NCBI GenBank assembly: GCA_964428745.1
Contig: CAYRYZ010000008.1
Span: 1 to 52,398, forward strand
Direction: 5' to 3'
Source of the DNA: GCA-002713455 sp964428745
Lineage (GTDB): Bacteria; Fidelibacterota; Marinisomatia; Marinisomatales; TCS55
DNA: 52,398 nt
Under the pieces are notes generated by a model. That model made no database searches and was not told where the DNA came from. It saw only the letters and a program-made list of their open reading frames with translations. Positions 45,268 to 52,398 of the stretch are shown here, one piece after another (the stretch's first letter is position 1; each line of letters begins with the position of its first letter). Position numbers and translations under genes: made by a program.

Positions 45268-45960
45268 CTACTGATTTAATATTCGATTGATTTCCTGTTC
45301 AGCTAATAATGACATTACTTTATATCCCTCTTTGTTAGGGTGCACACCATCAGAGCCATATTCATCTATTAGTGCATTACTTTCATCTACCATTAAAGAA
45401 TAATAATCAAGATAAACCATCCCATTAGCCAAAGCATATGATCTTAAAATTTGATTGACATTCAAAATTTTTGGTGGTGGATTCATTCCTGGATTCCACG
45501 GGAAATCTTTTGCAGGTAAAATTGAGCAAATAATAACTTTAATCTTGTTACTTTTTGCCAACTGAGCCATAGATATTATATTGTTAGTAATCATTGTAAC
45601 ATTTGAAGGCCCTGTGTTTCCTGCAATATCATTAATGCCTGCCAAAATCAAGACTAGTTTTGGCTTAAGATCAATCACATCTTGTCGAAACCTAATTAAC
45701 ATCTGAGGTGTCGTTTGTCCACTAATACCTCTATTAATATATGATTTACTTTCAAAAAACTCAGGTTGAAGCGTAGGCCATCCTTCAGTTATTGAATTCC
45801 CCATAAATACAACTCGCTTTTCACTCTTTGAAGGAGAGCCTAGTTTTAAGTTTTTTGATCTATAATATTTTAAATTAGGCCAATCCTGTTCAACTAATTT
45901 TTTTTCGGAGGAACAAGCCACTAATGATAAAAAAATTAATATGGTTGTGATAATTCGCAT
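45268..45960 (-). CDS. SGNH/GDSL-family hydrolase lipoprotein
   Basis: An exported lipoprotein esterase or lipase-like hydrolase of 230 residues. The signal peptide ends in a lipobox (LVAC, Cys16). The SGNH blocks are all present: VVFMGNSITEGW (catalytic Ser), GISGQTT (Gly), LAGINDIAG (Asn) and DGVHPNKEGY (Asp and His). Most similar families act on acetylated sugars or lysophospholipids; the substrate cannot be called. It is followed by the CoA-binding gene and preceded by mazG at 18 bases on the same strand. Confidence 0.9.
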   Translation of the reverse strand: MRIITTILIFLSLVACSSEKKLVEQDWPNLKYYRSKNLKLGSPSKSEKRVVFMGNSITEGWPTLQPEFFESKSYINRGISGQTTPQMLIRFRQDVIDLKPKLVLILAGINDIAGNTGPSNVTMITNNIISMAQLAKSNKIKVIICSILPAKDFPWNPGMNPPPKILNVNQILRSYALANGMVYLDYYSLMVDESNALIDEYGSDGVHPNKEGYKVMSLLAEQEINRILNQ

Positions 45961-45978
45961 TTGTATTCCTTCTAATAA

Positions 45979-46755
45979 TTATTCATTATGTTTTGCTTCA
46001 TTCCACAAGTAATCCATTTCTTCAAGACTAGCTTCATCTAATTTCTTTCCTTTAGCTTTAATCCCCTCTTCAACCTTCTTAAAACGTCGAATAAATTTTT
46101 GATTTGTTTTCCTCAAAGCATCTTCTGATGAGATAGTTAAATATCTCGATAAATTTACTATAGCAAATAATAAATCACCGATTTCTTCCTCAATATGTTG
46201 ATTATTCCCACTGGCTTCTGCTTCCTTTAACTCTAAGATTTCTTCATTAACTTTCCCCCAAACTTGTTCAATTTTTTCCCAATCAAATCCTGCATAACTT
46301 GCTTTTTGTTGGAGCCTTTGCGCGCGAATTAATGACGGTAAACTATTTGGAACTCCATCCAATCTTGACTCTCTTCCCTTCTCTTTATGTTTTGCTGCTT
46401 CCCAATTTTGCTTGGCATGAAAAGCAGCTTCAGCTTTAGCGTCTCCAAAAACATGAGGATGACGGTTTATTAATTTTTTATTAATATTATTTAACGAATC
46501 TATTATTTTAAAATTTTTTTCATCCTCAGCTATAGAAGCTTGAAATACTATATGTAATAAAATATCTCCTAATTCCTCTTTAACTAAATCCCAGTCACCA
46601 TCATCGACACTTTCAATAACTTCATAAACCTCTTCAATAAAATAAGGTATAAGTGTATGGTTTGTTTGTTCGCGATCCCATGGACAACCATCTGGTGCAC
46701 GAAGTCTAGAAACGATATTAACTAATTCTTCAAATTGATTTCCTATTTCACCCAT
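45979..46755 (-). CDS. mazG: MazG nucleoside triphosphate pyrophosphohydrolase
   Basis: A two-domain all-alpha NTP pyrophosphohydrolase of 258 residues that removes the last two phosphates of NTPs and dNTPs, limiting the pool of damaged or excess nucleotides. The N-terminal domain begins RLRAPDGCPWDREQTNHTL with the metal-binding EEVYEVIE and KEELGDILLHIVFQA. The second domain carries EEILELKEA and EEIGDLLFAIVNLSRY. Both acidic sets are intact. It overlaps the end of ybeY by eight bases. Confidence 0.95.
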   Translation of the reverse strand: MGEIGNQFEELVNIVSRLRAPDGCPWDREQTNHTLIPYFIEEVYEVIESVDDGDWDLVKEELGDILLHIVFQASIAEDEKNFKIIDSLNNINKKLINRHPHVFGDAKAEAAFHAKQNWEAAKHKEKGRESRLDGVPNSLPSLIRAQRLQQKASYAGFDWEKIEQVWGKVNEEILELKEAEASGNNQHIEEEIGDLLFAIVNLSRYLTISSEDALRKTNQKFIRRFKKVEEGIKAKGKKLDEASLEEMDYLWNEAKHNE

Positions 46756-47188
46756 ATAATTTTTCCCAATTTACTTGTTCCAAATATGAATCTTCTTTGT
46801 TTTTCATTTCTAATTCATTTTTTTTTGTATCATCCTTATAACCTAATAAATGGAGACTACCATGAATAATAAGCCTTCCTAATTCTCTTTGGAAAGATTG
46901 ATCATATTTTTTTGCATTTTCTTTTGCACGTGGCAAACTTATATATATTTCTCCTTCTACATTATTTTCATCGTAATCATTGAGTCTAAAAGCAATTACA
47001 TCTGTATAATGATCTAAATCAAAGAATTTTTTTTTCAAATCACTTAATAAATTATCATTCCCAAAAATTAATGATAAATCTGCATGGGAAATACCTTCAC
47101 AATCCATTACATGTGAAATTAAAGAACAAACCTTTGAATCTTTTGGTCCATCTAGTTGAGGATCTAATGCAACATTAATATTAATCAT
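46748..47188 (-). CDS. ybeY: YbeY endoribonuclease / rRNA maturation factor
   Basis: A metal-dependent endoribonuclease of 146 residues acting in 16S rRNA 3'-end maturation and ribosome quality control. The active-site motif reads HGSLHLLGYKDD: His109 and His113 are present, but the third ligand, His in E. coli (GYDH), is Asp119. I recall this His-to-Asp form in Bacteroidota YbeY proteins, so it is probably a lineage trait and not loss of function. YTDVIAFRLN and GEIYISLPRAKENA are typical. It lies four bases after the PgpH-type gene, a common neighbour. Confidence 0.93.
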   Translation of the reverse strand: MININVALDPQLDGPKDSKVCSLISHVMDCEGISHADLSLIFGNDNLLSDLKKKFFDLDHYTDVIAFRLNDYDENNVEGEIYISLPRAKENAKKYDQSFQRELGRLIIHGSLHLLGYKDDTKKNELEMKNKEDSYLEQVNWEKLYG

Positions 47189-47191
47189 TTT

Positions 47192-49519
47192 CTAGGATGA
47201 TTTTATGTTTGTTTTACCTTCGTCTGGATACTCAATCCTAATATGATATATACCTCTTAGGACCGGTAATAATCCAGTGGTCCCATCAACATTGCCTTTT
47301 ATTTTTGTCAATTCATCCATTGTAAGAGGGCATTCAGATAATTGACCTGCTGAAATTCTAAGCTCAAATATTTTATCTATCATTTCTTCAATTTTAATTA
47401 TATCTGGTTCCTTAATAGATCTAACCGCTGCTTCCACAGCTTCGCAGATCATTAATATACCTGTTTCTTTTGTATTGGGTTTTGGCCCAGGATATTGAAA
47501 CTGCTCTTCATTTATTTTATCCCCATCTTCAATAGCTTTTCTGTAAAAATATTCTACCCGGGTCGTCCCATGATGCATTGGAATAAAATCACTAACTATT
47601 TTTGGCAATCCATAATCATTCGCAAGATTTATACCTTCAACAACATGACTCTTTATTATTTTTGCACTCATAACTGAAGTAAGACTATCATGCTTATTTT
47701 CTCCTGAATATTGATTCTCAATAAAATATTCAGGTCTATTCATTTTCCCTAGGTCATGATAATAGGCTCCAACTCTACAAAGTAAAGAGTTTGCACCTAT
47801 CGCATCAGCACAAGCCTCTGCCAGATTCCCAACAACAATACTATGATTAAATGTACCATTAGCTTCATGTTGGAGTCGTTTTAATAATGGATTTTGAAAA
47901 TCTAATAATTCAATCAAAGTCAAGTTCGTAGTAATACCAAAGGAAACTTCTAATATTCCAATTAGTCCATAGGTTACAATAGGAGATAATACTGCTATGA
48001 ATGTCAAATTAATCATATCAAAACCCATCATTGACCAATCATGCCCTTTAAATAATCCTTGGCCAAGGACTACAAGTCCACTACTAGCTATTAAGGCAAA
48101 TATCGCAGAAAACAATTGACTCCGTCTTCGAAGTTTACGTACAGCAAATATGCCTACTGATGCTGTAAATAATGATGTAACCATAAATTCGACATTGTTA
48201 CCAATTAGAATCCCGAGGAGAAGAATAACTGATGTAATTCCCATATACCCAATTCTTGCATCAAACATAATAGTTAATACCATAGCAGCAACAGTCGTAG
48301 GAATAAGATACTCTGACAATGCTAACCGGGAACCAAATAAATATCCAAGACCAACCTCAATAGTAAAAATTAATGCAATTAGGAGCACCATCCTCCAATC
48401 TTCAAATATTTGATTACGATATGTTAGTAAAAAAGTAAAAAAGAATGATACTATAATACCAATTACAAGGATACGTCCCATATATGCTAGTAAGAGTTCA
48501 AAGTTTTCCCCTTCTATGGATTTTTTATTTAAGGCAACAGAAAGAGATGATAATTTTTGAAGCTCGTCATTTGTGATTCTTGTATTTGCATCAACAATTC
48601 GCTCATTTTTTAAAATAATCCCTTTATTTCGAGGAACTCTATCCTCACGTGCGCGCTGTCTCCTTTCGGTTGTTTCACGATCAAAGATTATATTTGGTTT
48701 CATGAACTCTACGACTAAAGAAGACCCAAGATCTCTCCTAATATCGACTATATTAGGAAACCTATTAGTAACATCAAGCCTAGCCTTCGTCCAAGCTTCT
48801 TGAATATCATTATAAGATGAAGGCACTGTGAGTTCTGGCGCCTCTTCCCGTTGAGTATTGACCGCCACTTCATTACTTAAAATTTCAGATAAACTAATGT
48901 CATAAATTCCTTCAGCCCACCTATTACGAGCTATCTGAGTTATCTCCTCTTTGAAGGAATCTAGATCAATACGTGCTGGATCATTTGGAGAGGTTTCAAA
49001 AATACTTTTCCATTTATCATTTTCAGCTGCAAAAGAAAATTCATTTAATATTCTAGTATTCAAAATGCTCAAATCAACACTATCAGATTGAACTCCTACT
49101 CTCGCTATATTGTATTGATCAGAAAATCGATTTCTATATAGTTCGTTCCTTGATTCTTTTAACTTATTAGTAGCTGATTGTATTAGTTTGATTAATTCAA
49201 AATAATCATTTAATGCATTTATTTGACTATTAACTACATCTTGCGAACGTATGAATAAATAAGGCTCTGATTTAATAGCTTCATTTAAATCTTCTCTTAA
49301 TTTTTCTTCAGTTTTTAGAATTGGAAAATTAAATGGAGCTACGACCTCTTCTCTTGCTATATCATTAATTTGATAAGAATAGAGCAAAGTTTTACCTCTT
49401 GGGAAAAATAAAGATAAAATAAGAACCATTGATAATAAAATAGTGATTTGTCGCCAATAATATTTAACTGTGGTAATAAATTTTTTAATTTTTGAGGGTT
49501 TGTTTGGTATACGAATCAT
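47192..49519 (-). CDS. 7TM-HD (PgpH/YqfF-type) phosphohydrolase
   Basis: A membrane phosphodiesterase of 775 residues. One N-terminal helix (about 21-42), a large extracytoplasmic helical domain (about 45-330), a block of about seven transmembrane helices (about 340-535) and a cytoplasmic HD domain (about 545-750). The HD metal site is seen as FNHSIVVGNLAEA, YYHDLGKMNRPEYF (about 585-598) and MHHGTT. In Listeria and Bacillus this family (PgpH) breaks down c-di-AMP. No diadenylate cyclase is in the window, so that substrate is inferred from family. It is upstream of ybeY in what appears to be one operon. No Shine-Dalgarno. Confidence 0.92.
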   Translation of the reverse strand: MIRIPNKPSKIKKFITTVKYYWRQITILLSMVLILSLFFPRGKTLLYSYQINDIAREEVVAPFNFPILKTEEKLREDLNEAIKSEPYLFIRSQDVVNSQINALNDYFELIKLIQSATNKLKESRNELYRNRFSDQYNIARVGVQSDSVDLSILNTRILNEFSFAAENDKWKSIFETSPNDPARIDLDSFKEEITQIARNRWAEGIYDISLSEILSNEVAVNTQREEAPELTVPSSYNDIQEAWTKARLDVTNRFPNIVDIRRDLGSSLVVEFMKPNIIFDRETTERRQRAREDRVPRNKGIILKNERIVDANTRITNDELQKLSSLSVALNKKSIEGENFELLLAYMGRILVIGIIVSFFFTFLLTYRNQIFEDWRMVLLIALIFTIEVGLGYLFGSRLALSEYLIPTTVAAMVLTIMFDARIGYMGITSVILLLGILIGNNVEFMVTSLFTASVGIFAVRKLRRRSQLFSAIFALIASSGLVVLGQGLFKGHDWSMMGFDMINLTFIAVLSPIVTYGLIGILEVSFGITTNLTLIELLDFQNPLLKRLQHEANGTFNHSIVVGNLAEACADAIGANSLLCRVGAYYHDLGKMNRPEYFIENQYSGENKHDSLTSVMSAKIIKSHVVEGINLANDYGLPKIVSDFIPMHHGTTRVEYFYRKAIEDGDKINEEQFQYPGPKPNTKETGILMICEAVEAAVRSIKEPDIIKIEEMIDKIFELRISAGQLSECPLTMDELTKIKGNVDGTTGLLPVLRGIYHIRIEYPDEGKTNIKSS

Positions 49520-49556
49520 AATTATTGATTTTTATTAATTGTCAATGCTATACACA

Positions 49557-50558
49557 TTACCATCTAATAGCAGCCGAAGCCCATGTATATCCTGCACCAA
49601 AGGCTGCTAAAATGATATTTTCACCTCTTTCTATTCGCCCCTCTTCAGAAGCTTCGGTTAATGCTATTGGGATTGAGGCCGCAGTTGTATTTCCATATTT
49701 GTGAATATTACTATAAACAATATTCATATCAACGCCCATTTTTTTTGCAACAGCTTCACTTATTCGATAATTAGCTTGATGTGGAATAATTAGCTTGATA
49801 TCATCTATTGATAAATCATTATATCTTAGTGCCTCATTAATTACTTCGGGAAATCTTTTTACTGCATTTCGAAATACTTCACGACCATTCATTTTTGGAG
49901 TGAAGCGTTCTGAATCGAAGACTTGACCTTTAAACCAACTCCCTGAACTAGTCCCAGGTGCTTCCATCCAAAGGTTCCTCATATCTTTTCCCTCACAGTG
50001 CAGATGAGTAGATAATATTTGACTATTATCATTGCTTCGTTGAACGATAGCTGCTCCAGCGCCATCTCCAAACAAAACTGCTATATCACGTCCCTTAGTA
50101 GTTTTATCAATTAATTTAGTTTGAGTTTCAGCCCCAACGACCAATATTGTCTGCGCCATTCCTGTCTTAATAAACTGATCTGCTATAGATAAACTATATA
50201 TAAAAGCAGAGCATGCTGCTTTTATATCAAAAGCTCCAACAGTTTTAAGACCTAATTTATCTTGAAGTTGTGCACTAACCCCTGGGAAAAAATAATCAGA
50301 GGAAAGTGTCCCAAGTATAATCATATCAATTTCATCATGATCTATACCCGCTTTTGAAATAGCATTAGAAGAGGCTTTAAGTGCTAAATCAAAAGTAGTA
50401 ATATCTTCTGTAGCCCATCTTCTTTCTTTTATACCAGATCGGCTTTGGATCCATTCATCCGATGTCTCCATTAATTCTGCCAAATCATTATTATTAATAA
50501 TTTGATCGGGGACATGAAATCCCATACCTATTATTTTACTAGTATACATTTTACTCAT
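49557..50558 (-). CDS. fabH: 3-oxoacyl-[acyl-carrier-protein] synthase III
   Basis: A condensing enzyme of 333 residues that starts fatty acid synthesis by joining acetyl-CoA (or another acyl-CoA) with malonyl-ACP. The Cys-His-Asn triad is present: AACSAFIYS (Cys at about 114), IPHQANYRI (His at about 262) and YGNTTAASIP (Asn at about 290). GDGAGAAIVQR and the C-terminal GENIILAAFGAGYTWASAAIRW are the usual end. The length fits FabH. It is followed by the PgpH-type gene after 37 bases and sits just after rnpB on the same strand. No plsX or acpP is adjacent. Confidence 0.96.
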   Translation of the reverse strand: MSKMYTSKIIGMGFHVPDQIINNNDLAELMETSDEWIQSRSGIKERRWATEDITTFDLALKASSNAISKAGIDHDEIDMIILGTLSSDYFFPGVSAQLQDKLGLKTVGAFDIKAACSAFIYSLSIADQFIKTGMAQTILVVGAETQTKLIDKTTKGRDIAVLFGDGAGAAIVQRSNDNSQILSTHLHCEGKDMRNLWMEAPGTSSGSWFKGQVFDSERFTPKMNGREVFRNAVKRFPEVINEALRYNDLSIDDIKLIIPHQANYRISEAVAKKMGVDMNIVYSNIHKYGNTTAASIPIALTEASEEGRIERGENIILAAFGAGYTWASAAIRW

Positions 50559-50574
50559 AGTAATTCTTAATCAT

Positions 50575-50929
50575 AGAGTCAATCTATAAGCCGAGTTCTG
50601 TTATTGATAATCATTCATCTGGTTTATTTATTGCTAAATAAATCCTGCAACCAACCCTCTCCTCAAATGATGCGGACAACATCTTGGAGTATACTTGATC
50701 TTGCACTAGATGGGGTTTACAAGCTCCTTACTTTTCAGAAAGGACTGGTGGTCTCTTACACCTCCATTTCACCCTTACTTCATAAAATGAAGCGGTATCT
50801 TTTCTGTTGCACTTTCCATACTAGATAATGTAGCTCCTCCTGTTAGGAGGCATCCTGTCCTGCAGTGCTCGGACTTTCCTCTCTTAGTGGCGCAAGCTGC
50901 GGACTAAAAGTAATTACCCGATTGACTCT
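50575..50929 (-). ncRNA. rnpB: RNase P RNA (class A)
   Basis: The catalytic RNA of RNase P, about 355 nt, which trims tRNA 5' leaders. On the minus strand it begins AGAGTCAATCGGG and ends CGGCTTATAGATTGACTCT; the two ends form a perfect 10-bp P1 helix. Universally conserved elements follow in order: GAGGAAAGTCCGAGC (P4 5' half), GGACAGGATGCC, GGGTGAAATGGAGG, AAGAGACCACCAGTC, GTAAACCCC and ACAGAACTCGGCTTATAG (P4 3' half). The exact ends are taken from P1 and may be a few bases longer. It lies between fabH and the zinc-ribbon gene, all on the minus strand. Confidence 0.95.
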
Positions 50930-50972
50930 ATTTTAAATCAGCGTTATAAATTACAAAATATTTTATATATGA

Positions 50973-51677
50973 CTACTCTGAATCCCAGTATAAAAAACGA
51001 CTGCAACTATCACACGTGTGAATGTTTTTAGCAGCGCGAACTTCAGAAACAATTTGTGGTGGAACAAATGCTCCACATCCTCCACAGGCAGACCCAGTAA
51101 TTGAAACTACTGATAACCCATCGCGAGCATTATTAATGCGAGTATATTGAGAGAGAGTTGATTCATTTATACTAACTATATGATTTTTTCTATCAGATTC
51201 TAACTTTAATTTTTGTTCTGAAGACTCATTCATTAAAACTTCTAATTTTGTACGTCTATCAACTAAATTTTTACTAAGTAAATCAAGATTTTCTTCTTCA
51301 GATTGAATTCTATCTTCAAGTTGTTCCTTTTCATCAGTATTTTCTAATGTTTTAGTTTCTATCTCATCTAATTCACCTTTAAGGTGATCTATTTCGAGCT
51401 GGAGAGCATCATATTGTTTGTTACTTGTAACAAGAAATAGTTGGTCTTTATGCTTGTTAATTTTAACGTTTATATCTTTCATTAATCCTTCAGATTTATT
51501 TAATTCAAGATCTAATTCTTTTAGACGTATTTTGCCATCTTCAACAGATTGAATTAATGCTGATTCTTCATCTTTTAATTCTTCCACTTTTTTTGGTAAA
51601 TCACCTAATAATTCAGCAATATCTTTCAATTGTGAATCAATATGTTGAAGTGTAATTATTTGATTAATACTATCCAT
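50973..51677 (-). CDS. Coiled-coil protein with C4 zinc ribbon (zf-RING_7 type)
   Basis: A protein of 234 residues with a long antiparallel coiled coil (about 20-175, heptad-rich Glu/Lys/Leu) and a C-terminal zinc ribbon with two Cys pairs: CGGCGAFVPPQIV and CDSCSRFLYW. This architecture is a widespread bacterial family with poorly known function; a nucleic-acid or ribosome-associated role is usually assumed. The motif SVSITGSACGGCG is typical. It ends 43 bases before the 5' end of rnpB on the same strand. A terminator separates it from the upstream glycosyltransferase. Confidence 0.9.
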   Translation of the reverse strand: MDSINQIITLQHIDSQLKDIAELLGDLPKKVEELKDEESALIQSVEDGKIRLKELDLELNKSEGLMKDINVKINKHKDQLFLVTSNKQYDALQLEIDHLKGELDEIETKTLENTDEKEQLEDRIQSEEENLDLLSKNLVDRRTKLEVLMNESSEQKLKLESDRKNHIVSINESTLSQYTRINNARDGLSVVSITGSACGGCGAFVPPQIVSEVRAAKNIHTCDSCSRFLYWDSE

Positions 51678-51700
51678 TTAGATTGAAATCCTTTTATAAA

Positions 51701-51730
51701 AAAAAATGCATCACTAAGGATGCATTTTTT
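51701..51730 (-). terminator. Terminator of the glycosyltransferase gene
   Basis: A perfect 12-bp stem (AAAAAATGCATC with GATGCATTTTTT) with the loop ACTAAG, and T runs on either strand. It lies between the GT4 gene stop (51844) and the zinc-ribbon start (51677), both minus-strand genes. Confidence 0.8.
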
Positions 51731-51843
51731 AAATTTGAAGTTGTTTGGAAAATATTCAATTCCGGAGTGAAACTCCATTTTGAATTTAATTTTTTGTTTT
51801 TTCCTTACCATAGAGCAAACAATTTAATCTATTTATATTGTTA

Positions 51844-52398
51844 TTAGTAGTCATAATGATTCAATATAATTTCCATATACTTTTCGCCTACTCTATTAAT
51901 TGAAAAATTTTCTTTGATTCTAGAGATTCCATTTTCCGACAATTGATTATATAATTTTTCATCATTAAATAATTCATATATTGCTTCAGCAGTCTTTGTA
52001 GGATTATTTGGTTCTATTAATAAACCATTTTCTCTATTTGTAATAGCATCAGAAATACCTCCAGCATTAGAACCAATTACTGGCTTACCGCATGCATTCG
52101 ACTCTAAAAATGTTATTCCAAAACCTTCTGAATCTCCTTCTTCATCTGTTTTATTACTGTTCATGATGTAGATATCGCAGGCATTGTATAAATCATTTTT
52201 ATTGTCTTCCTCTACATAACCTAAAAATAATACATGTCTATCGAGTTTTAGCTTTGAAACAAGTTGTTTTAAATCTCCTGCATATTTTTCTTCTCCGGAT
52301 CCAGCTATTACATATTTAATATCAGGGATTTTATCAATGATTAGTGAAATTGCATTAATGACTGTTTCATGGCCTTTTCGTTTTACTAAACGAGATAG
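51844..52398 (-). CDS. GT4-family glycosyltransferase, 3' part (5' end outside window)
   Basis: The C-terminal 184 residues of a GT-B fold glycosyltransferase; the frame is open to the window edge, so the N-terminal acceptor domain is missing from view. The donor-binding domain shows LSRLVKRKGHETVINAI at the edge, then YVIAGSGEEKYAGDLKQL, HVLFLGYVEEDN, LYNACDIYIM and the EGFGITFLESNACGKPVIGSNAGGISDAI block with the ExFGxxxxE-type catalytic motif, and NGLLIEPNNP. It is likely an LPS, capsule or exopolysaccharide sugar transferase. An internal Met at 52164 is not the start. A terminator follows the gene. Confidence 0.92.
   Translation of the reverse strand, partial: LSRLVKRKGHETVINAISLIIDKIPDIKYVIAGSGEEKYAGDLKQLVSKLKLDRHVLFLGYVEEDNKNDLYNACDIYIMNSNKTDEEGDSEGFGITFLESNACGKPVIGSNAGGISDAITNRENGLLIEPNNPTKTAEAIYELFNDEKLYNQLSENGISRIKENFSINRVGEKYMEIILNHYDY

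Noticed and set aside
50604..50828. Plus-strand open frame of 74 codons
   Set aside because: It is antisense to RNase P RNA, has no ribosome site and low-complexity translation.
51764..51776. Small hairpin GGAGT-GAA-ACTCC
   Set aside because: Only five base pairs and no T run directly after it; the 12-bp hairpin at 51701-51730 explains termination.
51844..52164. A 106-residue complete gene starting at 52164
   Set aside because: The frame is open upstream to the window edge and encodes the contiguous GT4 donor domain, so this is an internal Met.

Overview
The window looks like chromosomal DNA of a free-living, AT-rich, probably marine bacterium of the Fibrobacteres-Chlorobi-Bacteroidetes (FCB) group. 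Ca. Marinimicrobia/Neomarinimicrobiota (SAR406) is my best guess, and a deep Bacteroidota-like lineage is the alternative. The supporting signs are a short RpoD of the Bacteroidota type, an adjacent SusC/SusD pair, DUF4835, DUF4159 and DUF4175 proteins, a GlmM of the 'SISGVRG' type, and a YbeY whose third metal ligand is Asp. The lineage call is an inference from gene content. No 16S rRNA, tRNA, insertion sequence, prophage or CRISPR array is visible. Coding density is very high, no gene-free stretch reaches 300 bases, and there is one 100-N assembly gap at 35617-35716.

Layout. (A) 1-3774: a YHYH-domain lipoprotein (-), then a tight DUF4835-umuD-umuC operon (+). (B) 3790-16068, all minus: a GT2 glycosyltransferase, a DUF2723/TMEM260-like glycosyltransferase, a DUF1844 protein, recG, a DUF4139 protein, valS, a stand-alone cyclic-nucleotide-binding (CNB) protein and an RCK-type K+ channel. 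(C) 16257-22139, plus: susC, susD, a strong terminator, then two tandem unrecognised exported paralogues. (D) 22141-28316, minus: rlmD, deoC, a glmM-like gene, a terminator, rpsU, rpoD, rsmA, tatD. (E) 28456-29540, plus: a small membrane protein and cutC. (F) 29537-33740, minus: metG, holB and an EnvC-like protein. (G) 33858-35482, plus: a second stand-alone CNB protein and an AI-2E-type permease. (H) 35488-37047, minus: a barrel-plus-TPR protein interrupted by the gap. (I) 37194-44829, plus: a translationally coupled envelope operon (DUF4159, DUF4175, TPR protein, exported amidotransferase-like protein), then yjbQ. (J) 44833-52398, minus: a CoA-binding protein, an SGNH lipoprotein, mazG, ybeY, a PgpH-type HD phosphodiesterase, fabH, RNase P RNA, a coiled-coil zinc-ribbon protein and the 3' part of a GT4 glycosyltransferase.

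How the parts may work together. Most of the window is housekeeping: translation (valS, metG, rpsU, rsmA, rlmD, ybeY, rnpB), replication and repair (holB, recG, umuDC), lipid synthesis (fabH) and wall synthesis (glmM, envC-like). The less ordinary material is in the envelope. It comprises an orphan SusCD with no carbohydrate enzymes beside it but two novel exported paralogues behind it, and a four-gene exported/membrane operon carrying two amidotransferase-fold proteins. Two separate loci each pair a free CNB-domain protein with a membrane channel or permease gene. These are the places I would look for an undescribed system.
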